The notes below the pieces were generated by a model, which ran no database searches, was not told the DNA's origin, and saw nothing but the letters and a program-made list of their open reading frames with translations. DNA of 64,000 nucleotides from Cinclus cinclus. Lineage: Eukaryota > Chordata > Aves > Passeriformes > Cinclidae. Position numbers and translations under genes: made by a program. Positions 11,831 through 22,219 of this stretch are shown here, in pieces (position 1 is the first letter of the stretch; every line of letters starts with the position of its first letter). The stretch is from the NCBI RefSeq assembly GCF_963662255.1, contig NC_085056.1, positions 5,081,716-5,145,715 of the forward strand, given 5' to 3'.

Positions 11831-14800
11831 GTGAGCTAAGACCAACCCAAGTCTCCTTAGTTGTCCTAGCAGAGGGGTTTTGCAGTGAAGTTTATGTAAA
11901 GCTGAGGCTGCTACTGACTAAATCCCAGAGATACCAGCTGAGATATTGTTGGTAGAAACAAGCCTTTGTCTTTTCCTGCATGTAAGTGTTTCCTGGTGCG
12001 CTGCCCGTTCGCCCCCAGCTGTTTGTCGTATGTGGTGTGGGTGTGCAGAGCCTGGCTTTCAGCAGCAGCAGCTCTCCAGGCTTGACGTACTGTGATCATT
12101 GTCTATAGATGTGTAAATCAACTACAGAAGAAGTCTTGATTTTTTTCTGTTGGTGTAGATCACTTTTACAGTGCTGTGGTGTAAATAATTTACCCATGCA
12201 TTTCTGTTCTCTTTTACCAAAACAGTAAGGGAACAAATTTTGTGTGCAAGACATGTGAAGAATTCTTTCTCCATTCTCAGTAAATAACAATGGTGTGTTC
12301 AAAAGACCATTATTTGCCTTTTTAAGAGCAGGTGATTAGTTTTATTGAAGTTGTATATGAAGCTTCTTGGGATTTTATCCTTGAGGTGACTTTTAATTGC
12401 TCTGCTCTTGAGTTGGCAAATTTGGGAAGCCACCAGCACCATTTTTTTTTTAAAGGTAAGTACCTTAAGAATAAATTAACGAGCTAGTTATGTATCTGCA
12501 TCTCTTTAAGGACACAATTGTATTTGAAACCACAACTGTGTATCAGCACATAATTTAATGCAGTTGCTGGCCCTATGTTGGAGAGAAAATAACTTCAGTG
12601 TGTGGGATTGCCTTATCTATTGCAACAATATTATTTTAGGCATTTATTAAGTTTCAGACTGGCAGGGGCCAGCATAAATCATGTGTTGAAGTTGCTGTAT
12701 TCAGATAACTGTGGAGCTGAATTGAAAATCTGATTTATGAGGAAAGGGAGAAATTATGAGGAAAAACAGTATCTTTATTTCAATAGCTACTATTTTTGGA
12801 GTTAATCCAGCATCCCATGCCATGCTGTGGAAAGCAATCAAGAAGCTATGCTTGGAGCTGACACTGCCATGTGTGAGTTGTTTCACATGTGACCAGCTTA
12901 GCCAGTGCATTGCTTCACCTGTGCAGCTCAGTTACAGTGAGAAGACTGGTGATCTGAATGTTTGGAAATGAGGTAACTTTACTTACAGATAGTTTTTCAT
13001 TTTTTCAAACAATTGGAAGCACTGGCATGTGATTATTGAATCTGCCTGGAACATCTGCTGGGCAATTTTGTTTTAATACAGCCTGTAGATGCTCTTAAAT
13101 GAAAACTTACAGATTATACAATATAAAGCTGGTCCTGCTGTTGGTGTTAGTGACTTGCTATTACAGTCCAATTAAAGTCAGCACATACTGTAAAGGATAG
13201 TGGTGATCCTGTCCTTTGTAATTGGACTGGCAATGCCAGGGATTTAGAAAAATGAAAAGGACAAGTTTTTCTACTTACTTTTCTGCAGTGTTACTATTTC
13301 TCAATTTTCAAGGCTTCTTTCAAGACCACTGCTTTCCCTCATGGATGCAAGATACCTATATGTCTTTTTAAAGCCAATGAAAATATCAACTTAGCTTTGC
13401 AGAAAATACTGAACTGGAGCCAAAATGACAGCTAGCATGATGCAGGATTATTCTTGGAAGCATTATTTATGCTCTGCATGAAAAACTGAAACACACAGAC
13501 ATTTAGAGACATAGGCTTAGTATCAGAGCTAGGCACATAAGAAATTAAAATACTTTATTGGTTACATTAAAATGAACTGAGGATTCAGATTCCAAGCAAC
13601 ATAATTATTCTTTTATTATAGAATAGTAAAGCTGTTGTTAGGAACAAAGTGGTAATGCTTGTGAAAGAGAAATCCCTGTTAGTCTAGGACTGGAATCTTG
13701 CAAATGCTTATCTGTGCAATTAAGTTTAAGTATTTGCTGAAAAAGTTAAAAGTGAGAAGCTTCAACTTCAGGTGCATGCATTTGACTGTTGTTTAAACTA
13801 ATTTCTGCATTTATAGTTAAGGCTGAGGAAAAACCAATCAATTGAAATACGGAAAATACTCAAAATTATTAGATTTTTTTCTTTTTTTTTTCCCTCAAGC
13901 TATGACAGAAGATGTAATTCTCTGCATGGAAACTAGGAAGTAGATTTTGCTGGTAAGTACATGAAACTTGCTTTTGTTCCCTGTTGCTTGAACCTGTGTA
14001 ACAAGGAAGAGGCAGGAATGGAGTGAAGCACACTGAGGGACACACTAAAGGACTTGAGCTACACTGAAGTGCTGTAAACAATCCTTATCTGCTGCCAGCC
14101 ATTATGAAATGGCACAGATCAGTTCAATTCAGGAAGAACTTTGCTTTTTATAAGGGATAATCTTGATTACAACTAACTGTAAAGGTCTGCCAGCTATTAC
14201 ACGAGCTCCTATGCCAATACCGTAGGGCATCTCCAGAAGTTTTCATTTTTGTTGGCCTGTAAAGTGGAATGAGCTCATCCATGACCAACTGTAATGCTGT
14301 TGATGACCAGACAGCTGTTCTTTCAGTTTTTTTCCCCTCAATGCTTTTATTTCAATCCTAACAGTCTCCAAGGATATTGGGTAGTACCAGATAATTGTGA
14401 TATAGTAGCTGAAAGCTTAGAATCCATTTTTAGCCCATAGTCCTTATAAATATCTAATATAAATTATTATTTGGTATTATATGATTATTTTGACACAATA
14501 CTGACAGATACAAATTGTATTCAGGTGAACAAAAGTTTGAATTTTTAATGCAGAGCTGTCACTGGAAATCAAGCTGCTGGTCAGTCACATACCCAGCAAG
14601 GAACAGAAAATATAGTTTGGATTTTTTTCTCACAAACTCTGTGGAGTAGTCACACTGTGGATATTCTCAGTTCCTGGTCTTTCAGAATCTGTGAAACTAA
14701 CCCAGAGTTTTATAGAAGCAACAGGGATTGAACTTTGCTATCCCAGAAGGCAACAGGAGCAAAAGTGTTCTTTTGTTTCTGTAGCAAAATTAAGTTATTG

Positions 14801-16984
14801 GGGAAGAGCGTGCCAAGTTGCAAGTGCTCCAAGTGATGTTTGGGGTGTCCAGGGGCTCCAGGGCTGTGCCTGTCCATCTCCTCTTTTGATAGTTCTGCAG
14901 TGAGCAATCAGCTGTCAGCACATCCTTGTATGAAATACAATAAAAACCATTATCTCTGTTATTTTGTTAAAAACATTTTTCCCTGTCTGAAATTTGGCTC
15001 TGGTTCCGTTAAGACAAAAAGGTGAAAATGAAGGAAAACAGAATATAGTTATTCTTTCAAGATTATCAACAAAACTCTAGGGAAGGATTTGCCTGTCTTC
15101 ACCTGACAAGTACCTTGTAGCACGTATGTATCATGGAGAGGAGGAGATTGGGAAATATCTCTACCTGACTGTTGATAAGGTTGTTTTATTCTCTTCTGTT
15201 ACCTTCGTGCATCCAGATATCATAAATATTTTTTTTTTGTGGCTATTTTTCCCCCACGAGTTTTGCCTGCAATTTCCAATTTTTTTGCCCATAGTGTGAG
15301 GAATTTCCAGCTCGAATCCTCTAGATGGTGCCACAGCCCCAGCACATGGAGGTGATTCAACGTTAGTTTTGTGTCTTGCTTGTTAAAATCCCACTTTGCT
15401 TCAGTCAGGTATTGCATGAAAGGATTAATGATTTGAGCAGTGATACAGCTTGGAGGTTTATACAGGGAGGAATCAGCATAGGTGGATTACTTATCCTCAG
15501 CTAGGTAAAAATAGGTTTTGTTGGATTTTTTTTTAATAAATACAGAAAACTTGCAAGGACTGTTGTGTGGTCAAGTTGCCCCCTCATTTTTTGAAGCCAC
15601 ACCTGGAGTGCTGCCAAGGGCAGGGGTGACCAGCTGTGGCCTATGGTGCTGCATAAGTGACCCAGATGAGCCTCTTAAAGCTCTCAGCAGATGTGTCTGA
15701 TTTTCTATGCTAATGGGAACTCCACAAACCATCTTCTCTTCCTCTGAGAGCAGATGTAAGTACATGAAACGCTTTCTTGTATCAAGTGCAAATTGATAAT
15801 AATTGTTGCTTCAGTTGTAAGGCAGAAGCTGTAGAGGCACTCACTCTATTTGGTAACTGCAGAAAACTTATACAGAGCATCATCAAAACTAATTTTTTAT
15901 GTTCTGCTGGCTTTTCTTGCAAAATCTAAAGTGTGAGCACACTATTACCTGTACTTTTAAACCATCCACTCCAAGGCTTTTAACAGGTGTGTGAATCTGC
16001 TCCAATCCTTTGGCTTTATCACCTCTGAAGCAGCCCCTCCCCTGGTGCTCTGGCTGTTTCGGTGGGTGAACTTTAGTGAGAACAGGCATGTCAGCTCAGC
16101 ACTTGTATTCCTGAGCTTTCCGTGGCTTAATGTGAAGCTTTGTGTGGTCTGCTGTGAATGGGCAGCTCAAGGAATTGTGCATCCAGGGGAGGATGTGGGT
16201 CATATGTGCTGAAGTTCCACAGTCCTGCTTTGACAGGAAATACCCACTGAAGAAGGAAGAGTTTAAAGAGTGACTCTGCTGATGCATGATTCATATTGAG
16301 ATTAGGACTTGTTGCTGACAGCAAGGGCAGCGTTTGTGATTAACTTGTACGGAAACAGTGGGCACCAGAAGTGTGGAAACAGGGGCATAATCTGGAAAAG
16401 GCACCAACTCTCCAGCCTCAGTTACAACGGAGCCTTGTGTTTAGCTCATGGGTATAGACTGTGACCTTTGTAAGGACAGGAAAGGACTTGACCATCTTTG
16501 TAAGACATCTGTCTGTAAAAGGTATTATCAGGCAATAATAAAGGAGTTACCCGAGTCACGGGAATGCAGTTTAAAATTTCATTTCACTTGGATAATTGCA
16601 TCCTTTCTGATCTGTGTTGACACCCTGCACTTTAGGTTCTTTGCAGTCTGGAGAAAAATCAGTCAGAATCTTCCAAATTAAATATTTAAGGTGCTCTGTG
16701 TGCTTCTATTTTATGAGATGAAATACTGTGTCCTCTTCATTTGACACTATTAAAATATCTGTAATATTCTTCACAGAGGGTTTACTTACTGGTCAGGTTT
16801 GATTTTGAGTAGCAGCAGTCTGTAGAAAGGTCAGCTGTAGTTTCTATTAGATGCTGTGGTAGTGATTCTAAAGTGATGAGTGACAGCAGCTAAAGTTAAG
16901 TTTTTTTACTTCCTGTCTTAGATCTATTTGATGATATTTGCCCTCTTTAAAGTACAGCTGTCTTTCTCTCCAAAAGGATTGACA
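11831..16984. other. Non-coding DNA, mostly featureless
   Basis: No gene or repeat family recognised. T-runs of ten lie at 12,442-12,451, 13,882-13,891 and 15,229-15,238. A CTCF-like site is listed separately at 15,318. Open frames are all under 80 codons. Sequence just upstream of the CR1 copy shows no obvious target-site duplication, as expected if the element end on the other side is lost. Confidence 0.55.
15318..15331 (+). promoter_or_regulatory. CTCF-like motif (weak)
   Basis: CCTCTAGATGGTGC resembles the CTCF core CCASYAGRKGGCRS, with T for A at position 3 and T for C at position 12. Sites of this quality occur by chance in a window this size; binding is unproven. Confidence 0.2.
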
Positions 16985-18050
16985 ACAGCCCAGCTAGAAA
17001 TTAATCTGGCTACTGCTGCAAAAAGCAATAAACATGTTTATCTATAAATGCATCAGCAACAAAAGGAGAATCTCCTTTATTGGATGTGGGGGGAAAACAC
17101 AATGATAAAGGAGATAAAGAATAAGGAAAAGGCTGAAGTACTTAATGCTTTCTTTGCCTCAGTTTTTACTGGTAACACCAGCTGGTCTTCAGGACCCCCG
17201 TCCTGGGAAGCAGAGTGGAAGCCCCATAACTCAAAGGGAAATGGTCAGTGACCTCCTGCAGCACACAGGTCTGTGGGGCTGGATGGGATTCTCCCCAGGG
17301 ATGCTGAGGGAGCTGATGGAAGAACTCATTGAGTCACTGCCAATCATTTATCAGCAATCCTGGGGAGGTCCCAGGACTGGAGGTTGGCAAATGTGATACC
17401 CCCCTACAGGGATGAGCAGGAGGAAGGATTCAGGAAGCTGCAGGCCTGTTGAGCTGCCCACAGTGCTGGGGAAGCTCATGGAGCAGCTCATCCCAAGTGC
17501 CATAACACAGCAGGTACAGGACAACCAGGGGGTCAGGCCCAGCCAGCACATGTTTAGGATGTGTCCTGCTTGCCAACTGATCCCCTTCTGTGACAGGGTG
17601 ACCTGTTTAGGGGGTGAGGGAAAGCTGTGGATGTGTCTGTCTAGACTTTAGGAGAGCCTTTGATATCATTCCCGCAGCATTCTCATGAGAAACTGGATGT
17701 TCATGGCTTGGAGAGGTGCACTCTTTGCTGGGTGAACAACTGGCTGCATGGTCAGGTCCTGAGAGTGGTGGTGAACTGGGGCCAGTTTGGTTTCATGTCT
17801 ACGAGTCACGTGGACAAAAGAATGAAATGCACCCTCAGCCACTTTGCAGAGGGACACCAAGTTGGGTGGGAGTGCTGATCTTCTGGAGGGCAGGAGGGCT
17901 CTGCAGAGGATCTGGGCAAGCTGGATTGATGGACAGGAGGTTCAGCAAAATGAAGTGTTGGGTCCTTCCTTTAGGTCACAGCAACCCTGTGCAGTACCAC
18001 AGGCTGGGGTGCTGCAGAATGGCTGCAAAGTGGGCCAGCTGAAAAAATTC
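16985..18050 (+). mobile_element. CR1 non-LTR retrotransposon (LINE), degenerate partial copy
   Basis: This is an old copy of a CR1 LINE, the dominant retrotransposon of birds and other sauropsids. It lies in sense orientation and covers the middle of the element, ORF2 around the reverse transcriptase. Recognition rests on translated blocks in the family order: a block ending in the CR1-typical run AEVLNAFFASVF, a block with ELIESLPIIYQQSW, one with VLGKLMEQLIPSAI and VQDNQGVRPSQH, one with HGLERCTLCWVNNWLHG, and a final block with CWVLPLGHSNPVQ. Recognisable similarity begins near the stretch just before the first block and stops at about 18,050. The family's 3' untranslated region and short terminal repeats are not seen after that point. 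CR1 copies are normally cut at the 5' end but keep the 3' end, so the missing 3' end suggests a later deletion or rearrangement. Family assignment is confident; subfamily cannot be called by eye. Confidence 0.93.
17048..18042 (+). pseudogene. Broken CR1 ORF2 reverse transcriptase
   Basis: In a live CR1 this frame encodes an endonuclease/reverse transcriptase that copies the element RNA into the genome by target-primed reverse transcription. Here the frame is split among all three + frames: frame 2 to a stop near 17,251, frame 3 for about 17,230-17,651 with an internal stop near 17,394, frame 1 for RT motif A, frame 2 at about 17,660-17,778, then mixed frames. Motif A survives as DFRRAFD at about 17,644-17,664, so its catalytic aspartate is still encoded. 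The second catalytic site, normally F/Y-A-D-D, is destroyed: at 17,841-17,856 the DNA reads FAEG and then shifts frame by one base. Between the VVVN block (ending near 17,778) and the CTLS block (starting near 17,828) a stretch of the RT core is missing. The copy cannot encode an active enzyme. Confidence 0.9.
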
Positions 18051-18997
18051 TGAAATAAGTGCATGACCATGGGATCTGTAAAGTTTGCCGATGTACTTTT
18101 TACATTGCTGAGTCATTTGGCTTGTCAGAACCAAAGATAAAACCACAGGTTTCTGTGACCTCTTCTTGGTACAAGTGTACATAAGCACTTTCAAAAGTTC
18201 AACGAAAATAACGAGAACTTAGACAGTTCCCTGCCAATGACCAGATAAAGTAAAAATACTTGGTTTAATACCTCGTGTGTCTGTAGTGTAGGGGCTGACC
18301 TTAGGATGCTACAGATGCTCATAGAAGTTGGGGTTGAAGCACTTAAAACAGACTTTTTCCCTTCTTTGTAGCATCCGAATGTGAAATTTGGACAGTATGA
18401 GACTGTCCTGGCTGGCTGTAGTTGTCACCTTGGAAACAAGGATTGATGCAGCTGGACTCTTGGCAATTTGTGTCTTTATATGTAGTCATTAAAAGCCTGC
18501 ACTACAAGGGATGGGGAGCAGGAGAATTAAGATGAAACTCATTATTGGCATTTTTTGGATGAGAACTGTATTTCTCATTACTTTAGTGTTCTCTATCATC
18601 CCTGATGAAAGAAATTAAACTACTGTCCAAAAATGTAAACTGTAGTTTAATTATACAGTATTCTCTTTTATTATTTCTTCACCTTGGGTTGGTCAGAACT
18701 ATGAGTTCCAAAATATCACTAAGTCAGTCAGAAGAAGTCTGAAAACACCACAGCAAATGTATATATGTAGTTAGATATCGTGAGATTTCTTCATCCCTAC
18801 CAATACCACCCCTAGGGTGGTAAGACTGCTTGGAGCAATTTTGCTATTTGGAGTTTTTGGAGTATAGAGAAAGTTTGCAAAGTTAATTGTGAGTGTTCCT
18901 GGGACCATTGTGCATAGAACAGTGATGAGGAAAGTAGTTAAAACAGATTATGAGGCAGCATAAATTTTAATTTGCAGGTTTTCCAAGAAAGTCACAA

Positions 18998-19021
18998 TTC
19001 CTGTTTAATGTTAAACAGGAA
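18998..19021. repeat. Near-perfect palindrome, 11-bp arms, 2-nt spacer
   Basis: The arm TTCCTGTTTAA (18,998-19,008) is followed after TG by its exact reverse complement TTAAACAGGAA (19,011-19,021). It could form a small cruciform or an RNA hairpin, or act as a dimeric protein site. No function can be assigned. Confidence 0.9.
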
Positions 19022-19897
19022 ATGTTAAATGAGTGTATAGTTGTGGAATTTATTTTACATCAATAATCTCCTTGGACAAGCTCTCTTTTTTTTATATATG
19101 ACACTCTCGAAATGATGTCCCTTGAATGTGGCAGGGAAATTCTGTAATCAGTAACTCCCAGACCAGGTTACCTGAAAGTCAAGGGAAGAGGAGCTCCTGG
19201 TGGAGACACCCATTGCTTATCTGCCAGAACTCAAGTTGCTGCAAACTTTTAGTCCAATGTTAAAATTGTAGGGGTTTTATTGTTATTATAATACTTGGAA
19301 TTAGTGCAATCAGAGGCTTGTTGTTTTGCTGTTATTAATATTATACTGTTTTTAACTTTGCCTGCATCTCACATTAGTCTGTCTTGGTTCAAAACCAGAA
19401 ATAAATGCAGTAAGAAACCAGGAAATATTGAGAGGTGGTTTTTGGCCATTGTAAAACCCTTTGGAAGGAGTCAGGATTTGCATTGGAGGGAATTGTTCCA
19501 TAATCCAGTGTTACAGCCTCACCAGTCATGTTCTGCCAGCATGTGTCCCTGTAACTTAATGAACCTTGAAATACTTTAGTCACCTTGTTTAGCTCCCTGC
19601 CACTGACCAGCAGAGTGCTGTTTTCAGTTCACTTTTCCTACAACTGGAAAGCTTAGAAAACACCCAGCAGAGCAGTGGTTCTAAGGGGACACTGCAGTGG
19701 CGTCAAAGCAGCTTCTTGTGACAAATTTCTGTAGTGCTCTTGGAAAAGGCAAGCTCTCCAGCAAATGTAAATATGTGACTTGGACATCATTAGAGGGGAA
19801 CCAGAAGCCAGAGTGAAATACTGTACATGATCTTCTGTGTGGTGGAAATGTCTCTGTGAGATTCAGCGTGGATATTAAAAAATAGCCATTGGCACAT

Positions 19898-19912
19898 GGT
19901 TTCCAGGTAACC
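19898..19912. promoter_or_regulatory. RFX/X-box-like inverted repeat
   Basis: GGTTTCCAGGTAACC is a 7-1-7 inverted repeat with one mismatch and matches the general RFX X-box form (GTTNCC...GGNAAC). X-boxes control ciliary and some immune genes when near promoters. No promoter is visible here, so this is a motif match only. Confidence 0.2.
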
Positions 19913-20331
19913 AACACATAAACACGGGTGCACGCTCTCTGAACACCACGTGCCTTACACATCAATCATGTTTGGTGGGATTCTGTGTTCTCCTTCAAGT
20001 GGGTGCTTCAGTGCATCAGCAGCAGCAGTGATCCATGAGGTGAGGGTAGGAGCTGCTGCCAAGTGCCGAATGTTGAAGGCACTTTTCATCTAATCCTTTC
20101 CCCCTCCTTTTCCTACTGCATTAATGTTAATTTTTCCATTTCTTGAATTTAAGTTTTCACAAGGGCTTACTGAGTAGGGGGAATTATTTTGTTTCTTTTG
20201 GGCAGATCTCATCTCCTTTATAAATTGGCCTTTCCAAAGATGCTGGTTGTGGCGTGCCTGAGTAGATCACAGGCAGGGTTTCTGTTTCCTGATACCCCTT
20301 GAGCTCAGGGGAAGAAGCAAAGTAGGAAACT

Positions 20332-20357
20332 GAAGCATCAGCAGGTGATGATGCTTC
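20332..20357. repeat. Inverted repeat, 9-bp arms
   Basis: GAAGCATCA at 20,332-20,340 and its exact complement TGATGCTTC at 20,349-20,357 are separated by eight bases. This is a small stem-loop of the size often found by chance. Confidence 0.85.
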
Positions 20358-22099
20358 CCTTTATTCTAACATCCTGATATCTTTCCTGAATTTAAGGAAA
20401 CATCCAACTCTTTTTATTTGAGGCAGGTTTCTCATCTTCCCAGTGGTCGTTTTAAACTTATGTTGCACTTATATTTCGTGTGGCTTTTTCAAATCTCTCT
20501 TTTTGCTGCCGTTTACTTTGACCCATTAAATACTAAGTATTTTTTAGAGAAGTTTTCTCATCTCATTTCCTGAAATTGCACATGAATGAAAATTCAAAAC
20601 TCTTGCCAGCTTCCTTAGGTACAGCAGCTATTATAAGAAACAAAGTTCATAGCAATTCAGTGTTAAACTGTTATCACAATTTCTAAGTGATAGTGCAGAG
20701 TGCTGGTATTTGCAGGTTTTCAGGCTGTGATTCTCTTGATCAAAGAAGTGATCTTTGCTGTGTTATGAGTGTGGTGTTTGACAGCATTTGTCATAGTGTC
20801 TTCTTCTTTTCTGACAAGTGATTGTGAGCTCCTTCAGCTTGTGTAGCCCAAAGGTTTATACTGAATAAACTCTACTTGGAGATTCTCATGTCAATATAAT
20901 AAACAGATTTGGTTCTAGACTGAAAATCCTTTTAAAAATAATACCAGTGATGGATGGCAAACAAATTTTGGAAGGAAACCTGAGAGAATCTTTCATGTCT
21001 AAATTCCAATAAAATCTTAGTGTTGATGCCAGACTAGCTCAATGGACATAAGGGGAGATTTGGTGCAGGTGGGATGCAATTCAGGCAAGTAGAATGCAGC
21101 TGTTAGCCAATACCAGCTTAGTTTTTGGGGGATTTTTAAATAGAATTCTAAAAAATCGAGTGTAGTTTTGGTCTTTAGTTTTGTTGAAGAGATATGGCTT
21201 TATTTAGAAAGCTTTTCACTCTGTGCTGGCAAGCTGCTTTTCTAATGTTTATTCTGATCTGCTCCTATGTCTTAATCTAGGGAACTTTATTTTCTTTTCA
21301 ACTGTCAGTCCTACAATGTGACTTCACTAGACTGTGATGACTTCACTGGTTGTAATTCTGAGTGAGAGAGTGATGGGAATTGACTTCAAGGGCTGCCAGG
21401 TGTATACTCAAATACCATCTCAGGTAGTGATCCTGGGCTGTGCTTAGTTGGCTGCCCACAGTACCAGCTGAAATCTGTGCAGCTCGGGTTATTTAAGATG
21501 TTTAGTGCTGCACTTTGAGTGAGTCACGCTGGGAGGTTTTTTCTCACTCTGCTTCTGGTGATGCAGCAATCACTGTCCATGACAGCATTTTCCTGAGCAG
21601 TGTAACAGTTGGTGGCATCGATGCATTGGAGGTGGTATTTAAATAGCATGTACTGATGAAGCCATATTGAAATAATGTGGAGCCATGAGAAATGAGTCTA
21701 AATTCCATACCTGAGAAATATGAGGAAGCAGGAGATTTTGTAGTTGAGTCCCCAGGTTAGTTCCCTGTCACGATCCCTCCATGTGCACATACACACACTC
21801 TGCCCTACTGCTCAAAGTTTTTTTCCTCATATGTAATTTTAAAGTGAGTTTCTTTACCCCTTTCACGCTGAATTACATATAGTCCTGGTAAATTTTCTGT
21901 GACACAACTACCACCACACATCTCATGTCTTCTGTGCACTTGACTCCTTGACTGATAACATGATGAAGGTGGAACAGATACACAGTTCTGAGAAAAACCA
22001 TGTCCTGAAAACTTTTTCCTGGAAATATTAGAATTTCTGGGAGAGAACTGAGTCATACTGTGGTTATTGCATTTGGGAAAGTGCTTTAATGTGGCAGTA

Positions 22100-22219
22100 G
22101 AAAAGGAGCCCTTTGGGGTGCCTGCTAATTAATGAATGACACACTTCATTAATCTTCATCATTGGTCGCGAGTGCCTTTTACTTTGAATTTAATCAGCCA
22201 GTTGTGCCACAGAGATGTA
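22100..22219. promoter_or_regulatory. Short homeobox-motif cluster
   Basis: CTAATTAATGAATGAC at about 22,125-22,140 and CATTAAT at 22,147-22,153 give several TAAT cores within 30 bases. They are followed by an inverted CCAAT box (ATTGG, 22,161-22,165) directly joined to a CpG-containing GTCGCG. The density suggests a small conserved regulatory element, but conservation cannot be tested here. Confidence 0.2.

Larger units (their letters stand above)
18051..22099. other. Non-coding DNA, no gene recognised
   Basis: After the CR1 copy the sequence returns to AT-rich non-coding DNA. It holds a perfect short palindrome at 18,998-19,021, an RFX-like site at 19,898, and a 9-bp-arm inverted repeat at 20,332-20,357. 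Opposed open frames at 19,295-19,579 (+) and 19,681-19,965 (-), each 94 codons, have no recognisable domain. Confidence 0.55.

Noticed and set aside
15305..15325. GCTCGAATCC, resembling a tRNA B-box
   Set aside because: No A-box at the expected distance and no cloverleaf folding could be seen.
19400..19700. Possible solo LTR, suspected from the mixed composition and TGT/ACA words
   Set aside because: No matching inverted ends, target-site duplication or known LTR signals could be found.
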